Below are positions 37,961 to 47,163 of a stretch of 64,000 bases of DNA, piece by piece. A program made the position numbers and the translations under genes. The DNA comes from Clostridium sp. D43t1_170807_H7 (GTDB lineage: Bacteria; Bacillota; Clostridia; Clostridiales; Clostridiaceae). Positions within the stretch are counted from its first letter, which is position 1. The number at the start of each line of letters is the position of its first letter. Under the pieces are notes generated by a model. The model was not told where the DNA came from. It made no database searches and was given only the letters and a program-made list of their open reading frames with translations. Where the stretch lies: NCBI RefSeq assembly GCF_015555905.1, contig NZ_JADNLK010000004.1, positions 62,001 to 126,000 on the forward strand. Direction: 5' to 3'.

Positions 37961-38110
37961 TTAAAATCCTTTTCTCTTAGCCTCAATACCACTTTCATTA
38001 AGTGCAGGTTCCTCTATTGTTGTTACATATTTATTTTTAGGATTATTATTTTGAGATTTTGTTCCATTTTTTAAGTAATTTTCTTTAGTATATTCTCTTT
38101 GATTTTTCAT
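37961..38110 (-). CDS. small hydrophilic protein, 49 aa
   Basis: A short frame starting MKNQREYTKENYLKNGTKSQ and ending ESGIEAKRKGF. It is polar, with many Asn and Lys residues and no hydrophobic segment. GGAG lies before the ATG. It is followed upstream by a second tiny gene (38142-38291) with 31 bases between, so both are likely on one transcript. Function unknown; no known family is recognised. Confidence 0.6.
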   Translation of the reverse strand: MKNQREYTKENYLKNGTKSQNNNPKNKYVTTIEEPALNESGIEAKRKGF

Positions 38111-38141
38111 TATTCTCTCCTTATTTTTTATATAAAATCTA

Positions 38142-38291
38142 TTAGAATTTTGGGTCTATTTCATCTCTTTGTATACGTTTTAAATCCTTTAATCTTAAAT
38201 GAGTTGTCTCCATTATTTTATCCCAAGGTTCGCCATCAATAATCATTTTTTTGGCAACATCTCTACTTAAAAGTGTATCCAGCTTCTTCAT
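38142..38291 (-). CDS. small charged protein, 49 aa
   Basis: A short frame starting MKKLDTLLSRDVAKKMIIDG and ending LKRIQRDEIDPKF. It is soluble and likely helical. GGAGG lies upstream of the ATG. It probably shares a transcript with the 49-residue gene downstream. No family is recognised. Confidence 0.6.
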   Translation of the reverse strand: MKKLDTLLSRDVAKKMIIDGEPWDKIMETTHLRLKDLKRIQRDEIDPKF

Positions 38292-38453
38292 TTTAGAACC
38301 TCCTTTTATCTTTTTGTTACTATTATTTTATGGCTTTTTATAAAACTTATTCGAGTTATTAATTTCAAAAACTTACATTAAATTAATTAAATTTAGAGTA
38401 ATAAAAATTTTTTTACTAAATATAATGTAACATAATGAAAGGAGAGATGAAAA

Positions 38454-38609
38454 ATGAGTAAACAAAAACGTGGAAAATACATTAAAACACTTCCTAATTG
38501 GAGAGGAACTTGTCCTATTTGTGGTAGAAAGAGAGTTAAATTAGTTTGGAACAAAAAGGATGAGAATGGCAATACTATTAATGTTTGCAAAAAATGCTCT
38601 CTTACTTAA
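38454..38609 (+). CDS. small zinc-ribbon protein, 51 aa
   Basis: A plus-strand frame MSKQKRGKYIKTLPNWRGTC... with CPICG near residue 24 and VCKKC near the end, giving four cysteines in a zinc-ribbon layout. It is very basic, with many Arg and Lys residues, as in small nucleic-acid-binding proteins. GGAGAG lies nine bases before the ATG. A terminator follows. It is divergent from the two small minus-strand genes. Function unknown. Confidence 0.75.
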   Translation: MSKQKRGKYIKTLPNWRGTCPICGRKRVKLVWNKKDENGNTINVCKKCSLT

Positions 38610-38631
38610 ATATTTTAAATATTTATTCATA

Positions 38632-38664
38632 AAAAAGGTATAGTAAAAATTACTATACCTTTTT
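38632..38664. terminator. bidirectional terminator
   Basis: AAAAAGGTATAG pairs with CTATACCTTTTT around a nine-base loop. It lies between the small zinc-ribbon gene and the convergent YgiQ-type gene. Confidence 0.9.
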
Positions 38665-38677
38665 AGAATCTTATTTA

Positions 38678-40678
38678 TTAACGGATTCTACTATTTTTTC
38701 CTTTTTTATTTTTACTATTTTTAGCATTTCTAGAATCTCTATTTTTCTTAGAATTACTATTCTTCCCTCTACTTGAAGAATTTTTATCCATTTGCTTTCC
38801 ATTTTTTCTTGAAGAACTCTTTCCCTTTGAGTTCCCTTTAGATTTTGGTCTAACTAATCCATGGGCTTCTTTATATCTTTGTTCCTTTGATTTTATTAAG
38901 CACTTAGGTCCATTTCCTATTAAGTCTTCTCTTCCCGCTTTCATTAATGCATCATAAACTATATTATAGTTTTTAGGATTGCTAAACTGTAATAGAGCTC
39001 TTTGCATAGCCTTTTCTTCTTTACTCTTAGGAACATATACAGGTTTCATTGTTATCGGATCTAATCCAGTATAGAAAATTGTAGTTGATAATGTCCCTGG
39101 TGTTGGATAGAAATCCTGTACTTGCTCTGGTTGATATTTTATATCTCTTAAATATTCAGCAAGCTCGATGGCTTCCTTTAAAGTACTTCCAGGATGACTT
39201 GACATTAAATATGGAATAATGTATTGTTTCTTTCCTAGTTTTTCTGTTATTCTAAAGAATTTTTGTCTAAAATCTTCATATGTTCTTCCTGCCGGTTTAC
39301 CCATATGCTTTAATACTTCTTCTGATACATGCTCAGGCGCAACTTTTAATTGACCACTTACATGATGTTCTACTAACTCTTTAAAGAATGTATCATCCTT
39401 ATCAGCCATTACATAATCATATCTTATACCTGAACGCACAAATACCTTTTTTATTTTAGGTAAACTTCTTACGCTTCTTAATACATCTATAAACTCCTTA
39501 TGATCTACTTCCATGTTTTTGCATACACCTGGACTTAAGCATTGCTTAGTCTTACATGCACCTATAGTTAATTGATGCTTACATGCAGGTTTTCTAAAGT
39601 TTGCTGTAGGACCACCAACATCATGAATATAACCTTTAAAGTCTTTCATTTCTGTCATTTCTTTAGCTTCTTTAACTATAGATTCTTTACTTCTACTTTG
39701 AACTGCTCTACCTTGATGGAATGTTATTGCACAGAAAGAACAGTTACCAAAACAACCTCTTGATCCTACTATACTAAACTTAACCTCTTCTAATGCAGGA
39801 ATTCCACCCATTGGTTCATAACTTGGATGATATTCCTTTGTAAATGGTAAATCATAAACTGCATCTAACTCTTCTCTATTTAAAATTACTTCTGGTTTAT
39901 TTACTACTAAGAATTTATCCCCTTGATCTTGAACTATAGTTCTTCCTCTTATAGGATCTTGTTCTTGATATGTAACCTTAAATGCCTCGCAATATTTAAT
40001 TTTATCAGTAGAAACCTCTTTATATGATGGAATAACTATATGCTCTTCATAAACTTCATCTAAACTATCAGCTAAGTAACATGTACCAGGTATATGTCTT
40101 ATATACTTAGCATCAAATCCTTCATTTAAATAATGAGCAACTTCTACTATTTGCTTTTCACTCATTCCATATATTAAAAGATCAGCTCCACTATCAGTTA
40201 ATATAGATTTTCTAACCTTGTCTGACCAATAGTCATAATGTGCAAATCTTCTAAGACTAGCTTCAACACCACCAATACAAATATTAATATTTTTATATGC
40301 TTCTCTAATCTTATTGCAGTATACTATAGTAGCTCTATCTGGTCTAAGCCCCATTTTTCCACCTGGAGAGTACAAATCCTTTTCTCTAACCCTTTTACTT
40401 ACAGTATAATGATTAACCATAGAGTCCATATTTCCTGCATTAACTAAAAATGCTAGTCTAGGTCTTCCAAGCTTCATAAAATCATCTGTACTATGCCAAT
40501 CTGGTTGAGCTATAATACCAACCTTGTAACCAGCATGCTCCAATACCCTAGATATTACTGCTGTACCAAAACTATGGTGATCAACATATGCGTCTCCTGT
40601 TACAATTATGAAGTCACATTGTTCCCAACCTCTCTCTTCCATATCTGCTTTACTTATAGGTAAAAATTTATTATTCAT
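38678..40678 (-). CDS. YgiQ-family radical SAM protein
   Basis: A 666-residue protein. An N-terminal domain ([20 protein letters not shown]) is followed by a radical SAM core with the CxxxCxxC motif in [13 protein letters not shown] near residue 313. A second cysteine cluster ([12 protein letters not shown]) lies near 375. The last 70 residues are a disordered, basic tail full of Lys, Ser, Asn and Arg. YgiQ proteins are widespread but their reaction is unknown. It is a single gene, with its own terminator and no adjacent partner. Confidence 0.9.
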   Translation of the reverse strand: MNNKFLPISKADMEERGWEQCDFIIVTGDAYVDHHSFGTAVISRVLEHAGYKVGIIAQPDWHSTDDFMKLGRPRLAFLVNAGNMDSMVNHYTVSKRVREKDLYSPGGKMGLRPDRATIVYCNKIREAYKNINICIGGVEASLRRFAHYDYWSDKVRKSILTDSGADLLIYGMSEKQIVEVAHYLNEGFDAKYIRHIPGTCYLADSLDEVYEEHIVIPSYKEVSTDKIKYCEAFKVTYQEQDPIRGRTIVQDQGDKFLVVNKPEVILNREELDAVYDLPFTKEYHPSYEPMGGIPALEEVKFSIVGSRGCFGNCSFCAITFHQGRAVQSRSKESIVKEAKEMTEMKDFKGYIHDVGGPTANFRKPACKHQLTIGACKTKQCLSPGVCKNMEVDHKEFIDVLRSVRSLPKIKKVFVRSGIRYDYVMADKDDTFFKELVEHHVSGQLKVAPEHVSEEVLKHMGKPAGRTYEDFRQKFFRITEKLGKKQYIIPYLMSSHPGSTLKEAIELAEYLRDIKYQPEQVQDFYPTPGTLSTTIFYTGLDPITMKPVYVPKSKEEKAMQRALLQFSNPKNYNIVYDALMKAGREDLIGNGPKCLIKSKEQRYKEAHGLVRPKSKGNSKGKSSSRKNGKQMDKNSSSRGKNSNSKKNRDSRNAKNSKNKKGKNSRIR

Positions 40679-40874
40679 TTAATCACATCTTTCATTTTTT
40701 TCTTTACGCATCTATTTAAAATACATTTTCTTATAATTCGACATCTATTAATATACCATCTAATTTTACTCTTGTTAATACCCCATATAAATTTACCATA
40801 ATATTTATTTATAACTTAATTATTTCCTAAAATATAATTTTAAACCCTTAAATTATTTTTATGACTAACTAAAA

Positions 40875-40935
40875 AAATAAACCTTGATTTAAAGTGGCAA
40901 TTACAATATTGTATCACTTTTCTCAAGATTTATTT
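40875..40935 (-). terminator. terminator after the 40956-41594 gene
   Basis: AAATCTTGA and AAAGTG-type arms pair with TCAAGGTTT and CACTTT. A T-rich tail follows on the minus strand. From 40679 to 40874 I see only AT-rich DNA, which must hold the ygiQ promoter. Confidence 0.75.
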
Positions 40936-40955
40936 TATACTTTCATACTAACTAC

Positions 40956-41594
40956 TTAAAACTCTAAAGTATTACTTAAATAAGTTCCCAATCTTTTTAA
41001 CATAAAAGGATTTTTATCTATACCATCAAATAATGCTAATATTTGATTTTTATTTAAATCCATATGGCTTTCTAATTCATCAAGCATATTATCATCCTCA
41101 AACTCTTTTACAAGTTCTTTTCCTATTTCATTTACATTTTTAAAAAACTCAAGCTTACTAAATATACCAAATGCTACATTACCTCTAGAGTTTGTTATAT
41201 TAATAAATCTCTTCAATTTTTCTAATGTAAAATTATTTTTTAAACTTTTAATCATTTCATAATCATGTCTGATTTCTCTTAAAATATCATACTTTTCACG
41301 ATTCTCATTTTCTTCAATAAGGTCTATGGTTTCATAATCATCTAATGCATCTAAAAATATTGTATTTTCTTCTCTTCCAAAAGCTTTTGTTATATATGTT
41401 GATGGTATTACAACAAACCTAATAAATCCTATAAGTTCTTGTGGTGATTTAAAAGAATACCAATTACAAAAAAAATCTCTACTATATGAATTTACTAAAG
41501 AGAACTTTAATACATACGCATCAGGTTTAATATCTATATTATCTTGATTCATTAAATAATTTTGCCAATAGTAAATTAAATCATATTTTTTCAA
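40956..41594 (-). CDS. hypothetical protein, 212 aa
   Basis: A soluble, mostly helical protein, LKKYDLIYYWQNYLMNQDNI..., with many charged residues. A short motif FCNWYSFKSPQELIGFIRFV near residue 50 stands out. I start it at a TTG (41594) because AGGAGG lies seven bases upstream of it; the first in-frame ATG (41615) lies before that site. I recognise no family. It is monocistronic with a strong terminator. Confidence 0.65.
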   Translation of the reverse strand: MKKYDLIYYWQNYLMNQDNIDIKPDAYVLKFSLVNSYSRDFFCNWYSFKSPQELIGFIRFVVIPSTYITKAFGREENTIFLDALDDYETIDLIEENENREKYDILREIRHDYEMIKSLKNNFTLEKLKRFINITNSRGNVAFGIFSKLEFFKNVNEIGKELVKEFEDDNMLDELESHMDLNKNQILALFDGIDKNPFMLKRLGTYLSNTLEF

Positions 41595-41793
41595 AATTAC
41601 ACCTCCTAATACCATACCCTATTGCTTATTTTAGCTTGTACATTAATATTTTCAAAACTGCTTAAATTTTAATATATTTATGATTATGTTTTATAACATT
41701 ATTTTATCCATAATTTATATTTTTATTACTACTAAATACTATAAGCCTTCCCCCTAAAACTTAACCTTAGAACCATAAAAAATATATCTATAA

Positions 41794-42543
41794 TCAGTTT
41801 GTTAAAACTTCTTCACTATACTTATCTATAGATTCTGTTACACATCTCATTAAAAGCTTTTGATAAGTAGGATCTGATAACATTTGATCTTCATTATAAT
41901 TACTCATAAATCCCATTTCTAATATAACAACCGGTACTCTAGACCAATTAAATCCTGTTATATCATTTCTCTCAAACACACCATTAACCTTAACATTATT
42001 ATCTTGTAATGTTTTCTTTAATATCTCTGCATACTTATTACTTTCACAATAAATATTTTTAGTATACTGACAATCCTTTGATGGAACTAATATAGTGGCC
42101 CCTGTTTTTCCTGAATCATTAATACTATCGCAATGAATTCTAATTGTAATATCTGCATTTGCATTATTAGCAATTTCTGCTCTTTCTACATTACTAATAT
42201 TAACATCAGCAGTTTCTCTAGTCATAACTACATTGTAATTCTTTTGTATTAATAAATCTTTTAATATCATTGATGCTTCTAAATTTACAACATGTTCGGC
42301 CTTCTTCGTTGCAATTCCAGCTGTTCCTGCTGATACTCTTGCTTTCTTATTTGTAGAACCTGGTGCAACCGGCTCTCCTTTTGGATCGCCTTTTCCTTGA
42401 TGTCCTGGATCTACGCATACAGTAAAACTTTTATTTGAGCTTTCACTTTTCTCATCTTCTTCATAAGCACTTGCTAAAATTGGAGTAATTAAATTTAACA
42501 TAATTAATATGCTCATAAATACTATTAATAATTTTCTAATCAT
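41794..42543 (-). CDS. N-acetylmuramoyl-L-alanine amidase (Amidase_3), secreted
   Basis: A 249-residue enzyme with a signal peptide (hydrophobic about 4-24, cleavage near ILASA). The Amidase_3 zinc motifs are VCVDPGHQGKG near residue 42, HVVNLEASMIL near 84 with a glutamate, and ITIRIHCDSIND near 130. The catalytic glutamate is in VVILEMGFMSNY near 210. It cleaves the amide bond between muramic acid and the stem peptide. Outside the membrane it may act in cell separation or spore-related wall turnover. GGAGG lies before the ATG. It stands alone upstream of the UreI gene. Confidence 0.93.
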   Translation of the reverse strand: MIRKLLIVFMSILIMLNLITPILASAYEEDEKSESSNKSFTVCVDPGHQGKGDPKGEPVAPGSTNKKARVSAGTAGIATKKAEHVVNLEASMILKDLLIQKNYNVVMTRETADVNISNVERAEIANNANADITIRIHCDSINDSGKTGATILVPSKDCQYTKNIYCESNKYAEILKKTLQDNNVKVNGVFERNDITGFNWSRVPVVILEMGFMSNYNEDQMLSDPTYQKLLMRCVTESIDKYSEEVLTN

Positions 42544-42568
42544 TTTTTCCTCCGTTCTTTCTAATTAA

Positions 42569-42602
42569 TAAGAGGCCAATACAAATTGTATCTAGCCTCT
42601 TA
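42569..42602 (-). terminator. terminator after the UreI-type gene
   Basis: An eight-pair stem TAAGAGGC / GCCTCTTA with an 18-base loop lies directly after the UreI stop codon and closes the urease cluster. The tail is only moderately T-rich. Confidence 0.65.
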
Positions 42603-42611
42603 ATTTACTTA

Positions 42612-43124
42612 TTATTTAGGATACATATTTAATAATATTAATGCTCCTGGTATCCATGCTGTAACAATTCCATCGAAAATTGATAAATATGGAGTAAATT
42701 TACCCAAGTCTTTTTTTAGTACTAACTCAATAAATCCAGTTAACCATAACAATCCCCATAATAACCATATAACCATCCAATAAATATTTCCTGTTGTAAA
42801 TTCTATAAATCTTAATGTATTAGCATCGATAAATGCTAATGGCACAGTATTTATTGCTACAAATAGACAGTACCAGCCATATAACCTTAAATCTAAATTA
42901 AATATATTATTTGCAGCTATAAATAAATAAGTAAATCCAAACAATAATCCTGTAGATGCACCAAAATAATCTCCCCTAGCTGCTTCGATGACATTTAAAA
43001 CAAATGACAAACCTCCAGTAAATATATTGAATACTGCTAAAGTTTTACCATTTACATTATATAGTCTTCCTATTCCATTTAACATAAGAACTACGCCTAC
43101 GTAAATCAATATTTCACCTAACAT
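42612..43124 (-). CDS. UreI/AmiS-family urea channel
   Basis: A 170-residue membrane protein with six hydrophobic helices. It shows features of the AmiS/UreI family: GDYFGASTGLLFGFTYLF near residue 52 and YWMVIWLLWGLLWLTGF near 115. UreI-type channels admit urea, and in some bacteria open at low pH. It is the last gene of the cluster, after amt, and feeds the adjacent urease. GGAGG lies before the ATG. Confidence 0.9.
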   Translation of the reverse strand: MLGEILIYVGVVLMLNGIGRLYNVNGKTLAVFNIFTGGLSFVLNVIEAARGDYFGASTGLLFGFTYLFIAANNIFNLDLRLYGWYCLFVAINTVPLAFIDANTLRFIEFTTGNIYWMVIWLLWGLLWLTGFIELVLKKDLGKFTPYLSIFDGIVTAWIPGALILLNMYPK

Positions 43125-43159
43125 TTTTTCCTCCTTAGTGTTAATTATTACTATGTATT

Positions 43160-44362
43160 TTAATGTAAGTCGCTTTCATAATGTTCTCCAAAGAACTCTT
43201 GATCTAATCCTTTTTCTTGAATTTCTTTACTTACTTTTATTGTCTTTATCTTATCTATAACTTTAAATATCAAGAATGTTACTAATACAGAATAAACTCC
43301 GATAATAACAACTCCAAGAAGTTGAATTAAAAATTGATGTAATCCTGCAGTAACTCCATTTACTCTAGGATCTGCAAATATTCCTACTAATAAAGTACCT
43401 AATAATCCACCCATTCCGTGAACACCCCAAACATCTAATGCATCATCCCACATTTTTCTCTCGAATTCAACACAGAAAAAGCATACAATTGCTCCTAAAG
43501 CACCTATAATTAATGAACTTATTGTAGTAACATATCCTGAAGCTGGAGTAATTGTTGCAAGTCCTGCAACTGCTCCTATTATTGCTTCTAAAAAAGATGC
43601 TCTTTTTTTATGCATTGCATATAAAATAAGCCATACAACCATACCTGATACTGCTGCAAGACCTGTATTAGCAAAAACAATTGCAGCTATATCCGCAGCT
43701 GCTATTGTGCCTCCAGCATTAAATCCATACCATCCAAATAATAATAGTCCAGCACCTATTGCTACTAACCCTAAATTAAAGGGACCTTTTTCATTTTTAA
43801 CTTTTCTTTCACCTAATACATAAATACCACCTAAACATCCAAAACCTGATGTAATATGTATTACAGCTCCACCGGCGAAATCTACGAATCCTAATTTACT
43901 TAAGAATCCTCCACCCCAAACCCAATGTGCAACTGGGAAATAAATTAATATCATCCACACTATTAATATTTTTATCCATCCACTTACAGTTAATCTGTTT
44001 GCATATGCTCCTGTCATTAATGGTGCAGTAATAATTGCAAACATCATTTGATACATAAAAAATAGTATAAATGGTATTGTTTCACTATATCTTAAATCTA
44101 CAGTAAAAACTACATCCCTTAATGCAAAAAATTGAAGTGGATTTCCTATAATTCCACCAATATCATCTCCAAATACCAGGCTAAACCCTCCAAATACCCA
44201 TAATAAACCTACTATACCAATTGATATAAATACTTGAAACATAATGGTTAGAGCATTTTTTCTTTCAACTAAACCTCCGTAAAAAAATGCTAATCCTGGC
44301 GTCATAATTAAAACAAGCGTTGTAGCTAATATCATAAAAGCTACGTCACCATGAATAATCAT
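43160..44362 (-). CDS. amt: ammonium transporter Amt
   Basis: A 400-residue Amt/Rh transporter with about 11 helices. Amt motifs are MTPGLAFFYGGLV near residue 21, DFAGGAVIHITSGFGCLGG near 162, and DVWGVHGMGGLLGTLLVG near 300. The twin-histidine pair is visible (VIHITSG, WGVHGMGG). It imports ammonium or NH3 from outside; here it lies within the urease cluster. No glnK/PII gene is next to it, which is unusual for amt. GGGAG lies before the ATG. Confidence 0.95.
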   Translation of the reverse strand: MIIHGDVAFMILATTLVLIMTPGLAFFYGGLVERKNALTIMFQVFISIGIVGLLWVFGGFSLVFGDDIGGIIGNPLQFFALRDVVFTVDLRYSETIPFILFFMYQMMFAIITAPLMTGAYANRLTVSGWIKILIVWMILIYFPVAHWVWGGGFLSKLGFVDFAGGAVIHITSGFGCLGGIYVLGERKVKNEKGPFNLGLVAIGAGLLLFGWYGFNAGGTIAAADIAAIVFANTGLAAVSGMVVWLILYAMHKKRASFLEAIIGAVAGLATITPASGYVTTISSLIIGALGAIVCFFCVEFERKMWDDALDVWGVHGMGGLLGTLLVGIFADPRVNGVTAGLHQFLIQLLGVVIIGVYSVLVTFLIFKVIDKIKTIKVSKEIQEKGLDQEFFGEHYESDLH

Positions 44363-44409
44363 AGAATCACTCCCTTAACTTTTCATTTATTTAATTTAAA
44401 TAAAGCTAT

Positions 44410-45258
44410 TTAGTACTTTCTTATAATTAAATCTTTAGATGATAAAAACTTCTTTCTTATATAATTATGACAAGTTCCCATAGCTAGCTCTATATGTTGT
44501 GTTAAATTACCTAATACTCTAAGAACAAGTCCATTAACTTCTAATTTTGATATTCCAAAATCTATAGGTAAATTTAAACTTTTAATTATTTCTCTCAAGT
44601 CATTTATAACAATATCATTAATGTTTTCATTAATGACAAGTAATGTTCCCAAGTTTGAATATTCCTCAAAAAAGCCTAGCTTTGTTACATCATTTTCATC
44701 AGGTTTTACAATTAAATTATCCAATAATACAAGTTTGTTATTTACATAAATATTACTTTTTAATTGAACACTATTATATGTAAATTTATCTCCTTCTGGA
44801 GACCATCCTGCCGTAATTCCATCACTATAAATCAATGTTGAACTTTTATCTAAATATATATTATTAACCTGCTTATATATAGCACCTTTATATAAAATAA
44901 CACTATCTGTTATATATTCTAAAACACTATTCTTGCCTAAAGTTATTTCTGTTTCTTGTTCAGTGGTTATATTATTTAAACATTTATAAACTTTTGTAGA
45001 TGCCTGAGTAGTTATTATTGCTCTTGCTTCATTATTTAATTTAAATATATTTTTATATTTCTCTCCTTCAATATATCCACCACCAAGTTGTAAAAGATAA
45101 AATGTAGGTATATTTTCTCTATCCATTTTAATAGTTGGAGATACTTTTACTAATCCTTCATAGTATTTTTTAGTTGCAATTGTTTTGTCATTTTTTTTAT
45201 CTATAACTAAATCTATAAATCCTGAATATTCACTTTTAACTTTTGTTTCCTTGAACAT
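44410..45258 (-). CDS. ureD: urease accessory protein UreD
   Basis: A 282-residue UreD/UreH. It starts with FKETKVKSEYSGFIDLVIDK and contains IIKSLNLPIDFGISKLEVNG and the GGYIEGEKYKN motif, as in UreD. It joins UreF and UreG on apo-urease to deliver nickel. The start lies one base after the ureG stop, and GGAA within that gene may act as its ribosome-binding site. Length is normal. Confidence 0.92.
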   Translation of the reverse strand: MFKETKVKSEYSGFIDLVIDKKNDKTIATKKYYEGLVKVSPTIKMDRENIPTFYLLQLGGGYIEGEKYKNIFKLNNEARAIITTQASTKVYKCLNNITTEQETEITLGKNSVLEYITDSVILYKGAIYKQVNNIYLDKSSTLIYSDGITAGWSPEGDKFTYNSVQLKSNIYVNNKLVLLDNLIVKPDENDVTKLGFFEEYSNLGTLLVINENINDIVINDLREIIKSLNLPIDFGISKLEVNGLVLRVLGNLTQHIELAMGTCHNYIRKKFLSSKDLIIRKY

Positions 45259-45259
45259 A

Positions 45260-45871
45260 TTATGCTATTCCTTCTAACAAACAATTCTTTTTAATCCAAC
45301 TAATAACACTTTGTATACCTTCATCAGTTTTAAGATTAGTAAAAATAAAACTATTTTCATCTCTAAAAGCTAATGTATCTTTCCTCATAATATCTAAATT
45401 TGCTCCAACATATGGTGCTAAATCGATTTTATTTATTATAAATAAATCACTCTTTATCATACCTTGCCCTGCTTTTCTTGGAATCTTTTCTCCTTGAGCG
45501 ACATCTATAATGTATATTGAAAAATCAACTAAATCTGGACTAAAAGTTGCGGCTAAATTATCTCCACCACTTTCTAAAAAAATAATATCTAAATCATCAA
45601 ATCTTCTTTTTAATTCTTCTAATGCTTCAAAATTCATAGATGCATCTTCTCTTATGGCTGTATGTGGACATCCTCCTGTTTCAACTCCAATAACATGATC
45701 TTCACTTAAAACAGAATTTTTAACCATAAACTTAGCATCTTCTTTTGTATAAATATCATTAGTTATAACAGCACATTTATACTCATTATTCATTACCCTA
45801 GTTAATCTTTCTATAAGTAATGTTTTACCACTACCTACTGGACCTCCAACTCCTATAACTACTGGTTTCAT
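45260..45871 (-). CDS. ureG: urease accessory GTPase UreG
   Basis: A 203-residue SIMIBI GTPase with Walker [14 protein letters not shown] near residue 11. The metal-binding CPH motif is in [11 protein letters not shown] near 65. Later comes the G4 NKID motif ([12 protein letters not shown]). UreG uses GTP hydrolysis to hand nickel to urease. I start it at ATG 45871, with AAAGGG upstream, not at the TTG six codons earlier. A perfect 18-pair hairpin lies just upstream (45902-45947). Confidence 0.95.
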   Translation of the reverse strand: MKPVVIGVGGPVGSGKTLLIERLTRVMNNEYKCAVITNDIYTKEDAKFMVKNSVLSEDHVIGVETGGCPHTAIREDASMNFEALEELKRRFDDLDIIFLESGGDNLAATFSPDLVDFSIYIIDVAQGEKIPRKAGQGMIKSDLFIINKIDLAPYVGANLDIMRKDTLAFRDENSFIFTNLKTDEGIQSVISWIKKNCLLEGIA

Positions 45872-45901
45872 ATTACAACACCCTTTCAATAAATATTTAA
45901 T

Positions 45902-45947
45902 TTATTTTGAATTATGAATGAGAAAACTTATTCATAATTCAAAATAA
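45902..45947 (-). other. 18-bp perfect hairpin between ureF and ureG
   Basis: TTATTTTGAATTATGAAT (45902-45919) pairs perfectly with ATTCATAATTCAAAATAA (45930-45947) around a ten-base loop. It sits in the 118-bp gap between ureF and ureG. The minus-strand sequence after it is not a T run, so it is not a clear terminator. It could slow RNA decay or attenuate transcription, or be the remnant of a small mobile element. Confidence 0.6.
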
Positions 45948-45989
45948 AACTTAATTATAATTATTCTTCCTTTAAAAATTTTCACATAA

Positions 45990-46691
45990 TTAAGACATAA
46001 ATAATCTGAATTCCATAACCTCATGCTTAATTTGAGATAATTCCAATCCCGGGCTAGTAGCTCCAAAATAATCATCATCCAAATTAATAAGAGTTTTATA
46101 TATATTTTCAAATTGTTCACTAAACTCTTTCAATAATAACTGACCATCTTTTTGCCCTAAAGGAATTGTTCTTACAGCATTACTAATAAGAGTCGAAATA
46201 GTACTATACATATGATAAATTATAGCTTCTTTTAAACTAAAACCTAGAGAATACATTAACATACCAAATACTATTGCTGGATGTCCAAAGGCTTCTTTAT
46301 TAACTAATTTTCTATTATATTCTTTTAATAAATCAGAATCATATAAATCCATAAACAATTTTATCATTCTACTTGCAACTAGTTTTCCACCATTTCTAGT
46401 TTCAATTGCAACGGTCTGAACAGTAATACGATTATCTAAATCCCATATACTTTCTAAATCATGGTTATTTAAATATTCATATAACATTTTTATAGCTAAA
46501 CCATCACTAAAAATAAATTGTTCATTTAAATATACCTTTAACCATTCTCTAAAAGTTTCTGTATTATAAACTTTTTTCAACCTTAAATATGTCTCCATAC
46601 CATAGGAATGATTAAATGATCCAATTGGAAAGTTAGAATCACATATTTGAATAACCTTTAAAACATCCAAAATATTATTGTTAATTGGCAT
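45990..46691 (-). CDS. ureF: urease accessory protein UreF
   Basis: A 233-residue all-helical UreF. Motifs are IQICDSNFPIGSFNHSYGME near the N-terminus and LVSNAVRTIPLGQKDGQ-like (LISNAVRTIPLGQKDGQLLL) near residue 150. UreF acts with UreD and gates UreG activity in apo-urease activation. I start it at the ATG 46691, whose first bases overlap the ureE end; the longer reading needs a TTG. No clear ribosome-binding site is visible, so it is probably translationally coupled to ureE. Confidence 0.9.
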   Translation of the reverse strand: MPINNNILDVLKVIQICDSNFPIGSFNHSYGMETYLRLKKVYNTETFREWLKVYLNEQFIFSDGLAIKMLYEYLNNHDLESIWDLDNRITVQTVAIETRNGGKLVASRMIKLFMDLYDSDLLKEYNRKLVNKEAFGHPAIVFGMLMYSLGFSLKEAIIYHMYSTISTLISNAVRTIPLGQKDGQLLLKEFSEQFENIYKTLINLDDDYFGATSPGLELSQIKHEVMEFRLFMS

Positions 46692-47145
46692 GTGTATGAG
46701 TGTGCCCAAATTCTACGTGCCTAAATGCCTTTTTAAGCTTTAAATTTTCTCTAGAATAGTTTATATTATCTCGCTTTAATTCACCTTCTACTAAAGCATC
46801 ATATTGAATTATCATTTTTCCATCTTCAAACTGTGCTTGTAAATGTCTATTTCCAAGACTATGTGCTATAATTCCCATATCTGTCATAGAATTTGGTTTT
46901 ATAACTAAGACATCATCACCTTTAATTTTAACTATTATTATATTTTTATCATCACGATAAAGTATATCTCCATCTTTTAATTCAACATTTTCAGATAATG
47001 CTATACCATATTCACGGTTATGATCTGAATTAACTCTCATTATCCTTTTTAATGAATCTTCACTAGATATATATATTTTCTCTATATGTAAGTTATTTAA
47101 ATCATTTATGTCATTTATGTTTCCTAATACTTGATTAAAAATCAT
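46681..47145 (-). CDS. ureE: urease nickel metallochaperone UreE
   Basis: A 154-residue UreE. The peptide-binding domain is followed by a metal-binding domain with GIIAHSLGNRHLQAQFE, whose histidine is a nickel ligand. The C-terminus is short and His-rich (HVEFGHTHTHAN), with several extra nickel ligands. It stores and delivers nickel to UreG. AGGAGAGG lies before the ATG. It directly follows ureC. Confidence 0.93.
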   Translation of the reverse strand: MIFNQVLGNINDINDLNNLHIEKIYISSEDSLKRIMRVNSDHNREYGIALSENVELKDGDILYRDDKNIIIVKIKGDDVLVIKPNSMTDMGIIAHSLGNRHLQAQFEDGKMIIQYDALVEGELKRDNINYSRENLKLKKAFRHVEFGHTHTHAN

Positions 47146-47163
47146 ATAAACCTCTCCTTAATA

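Noticed and set aside
38393-38590. Minus-strand 65-codon frame
   Set aside because: It is antisense to the plus-strand zinc-ribbon gene, which has a good ribosome-binding site and four spaced cysteines.
45932-46120. Minus-strand 62-codon frame at the end of ureF
   Set aside because: It reads part of ureF and the following hairpin in a different frame and has no start signal.
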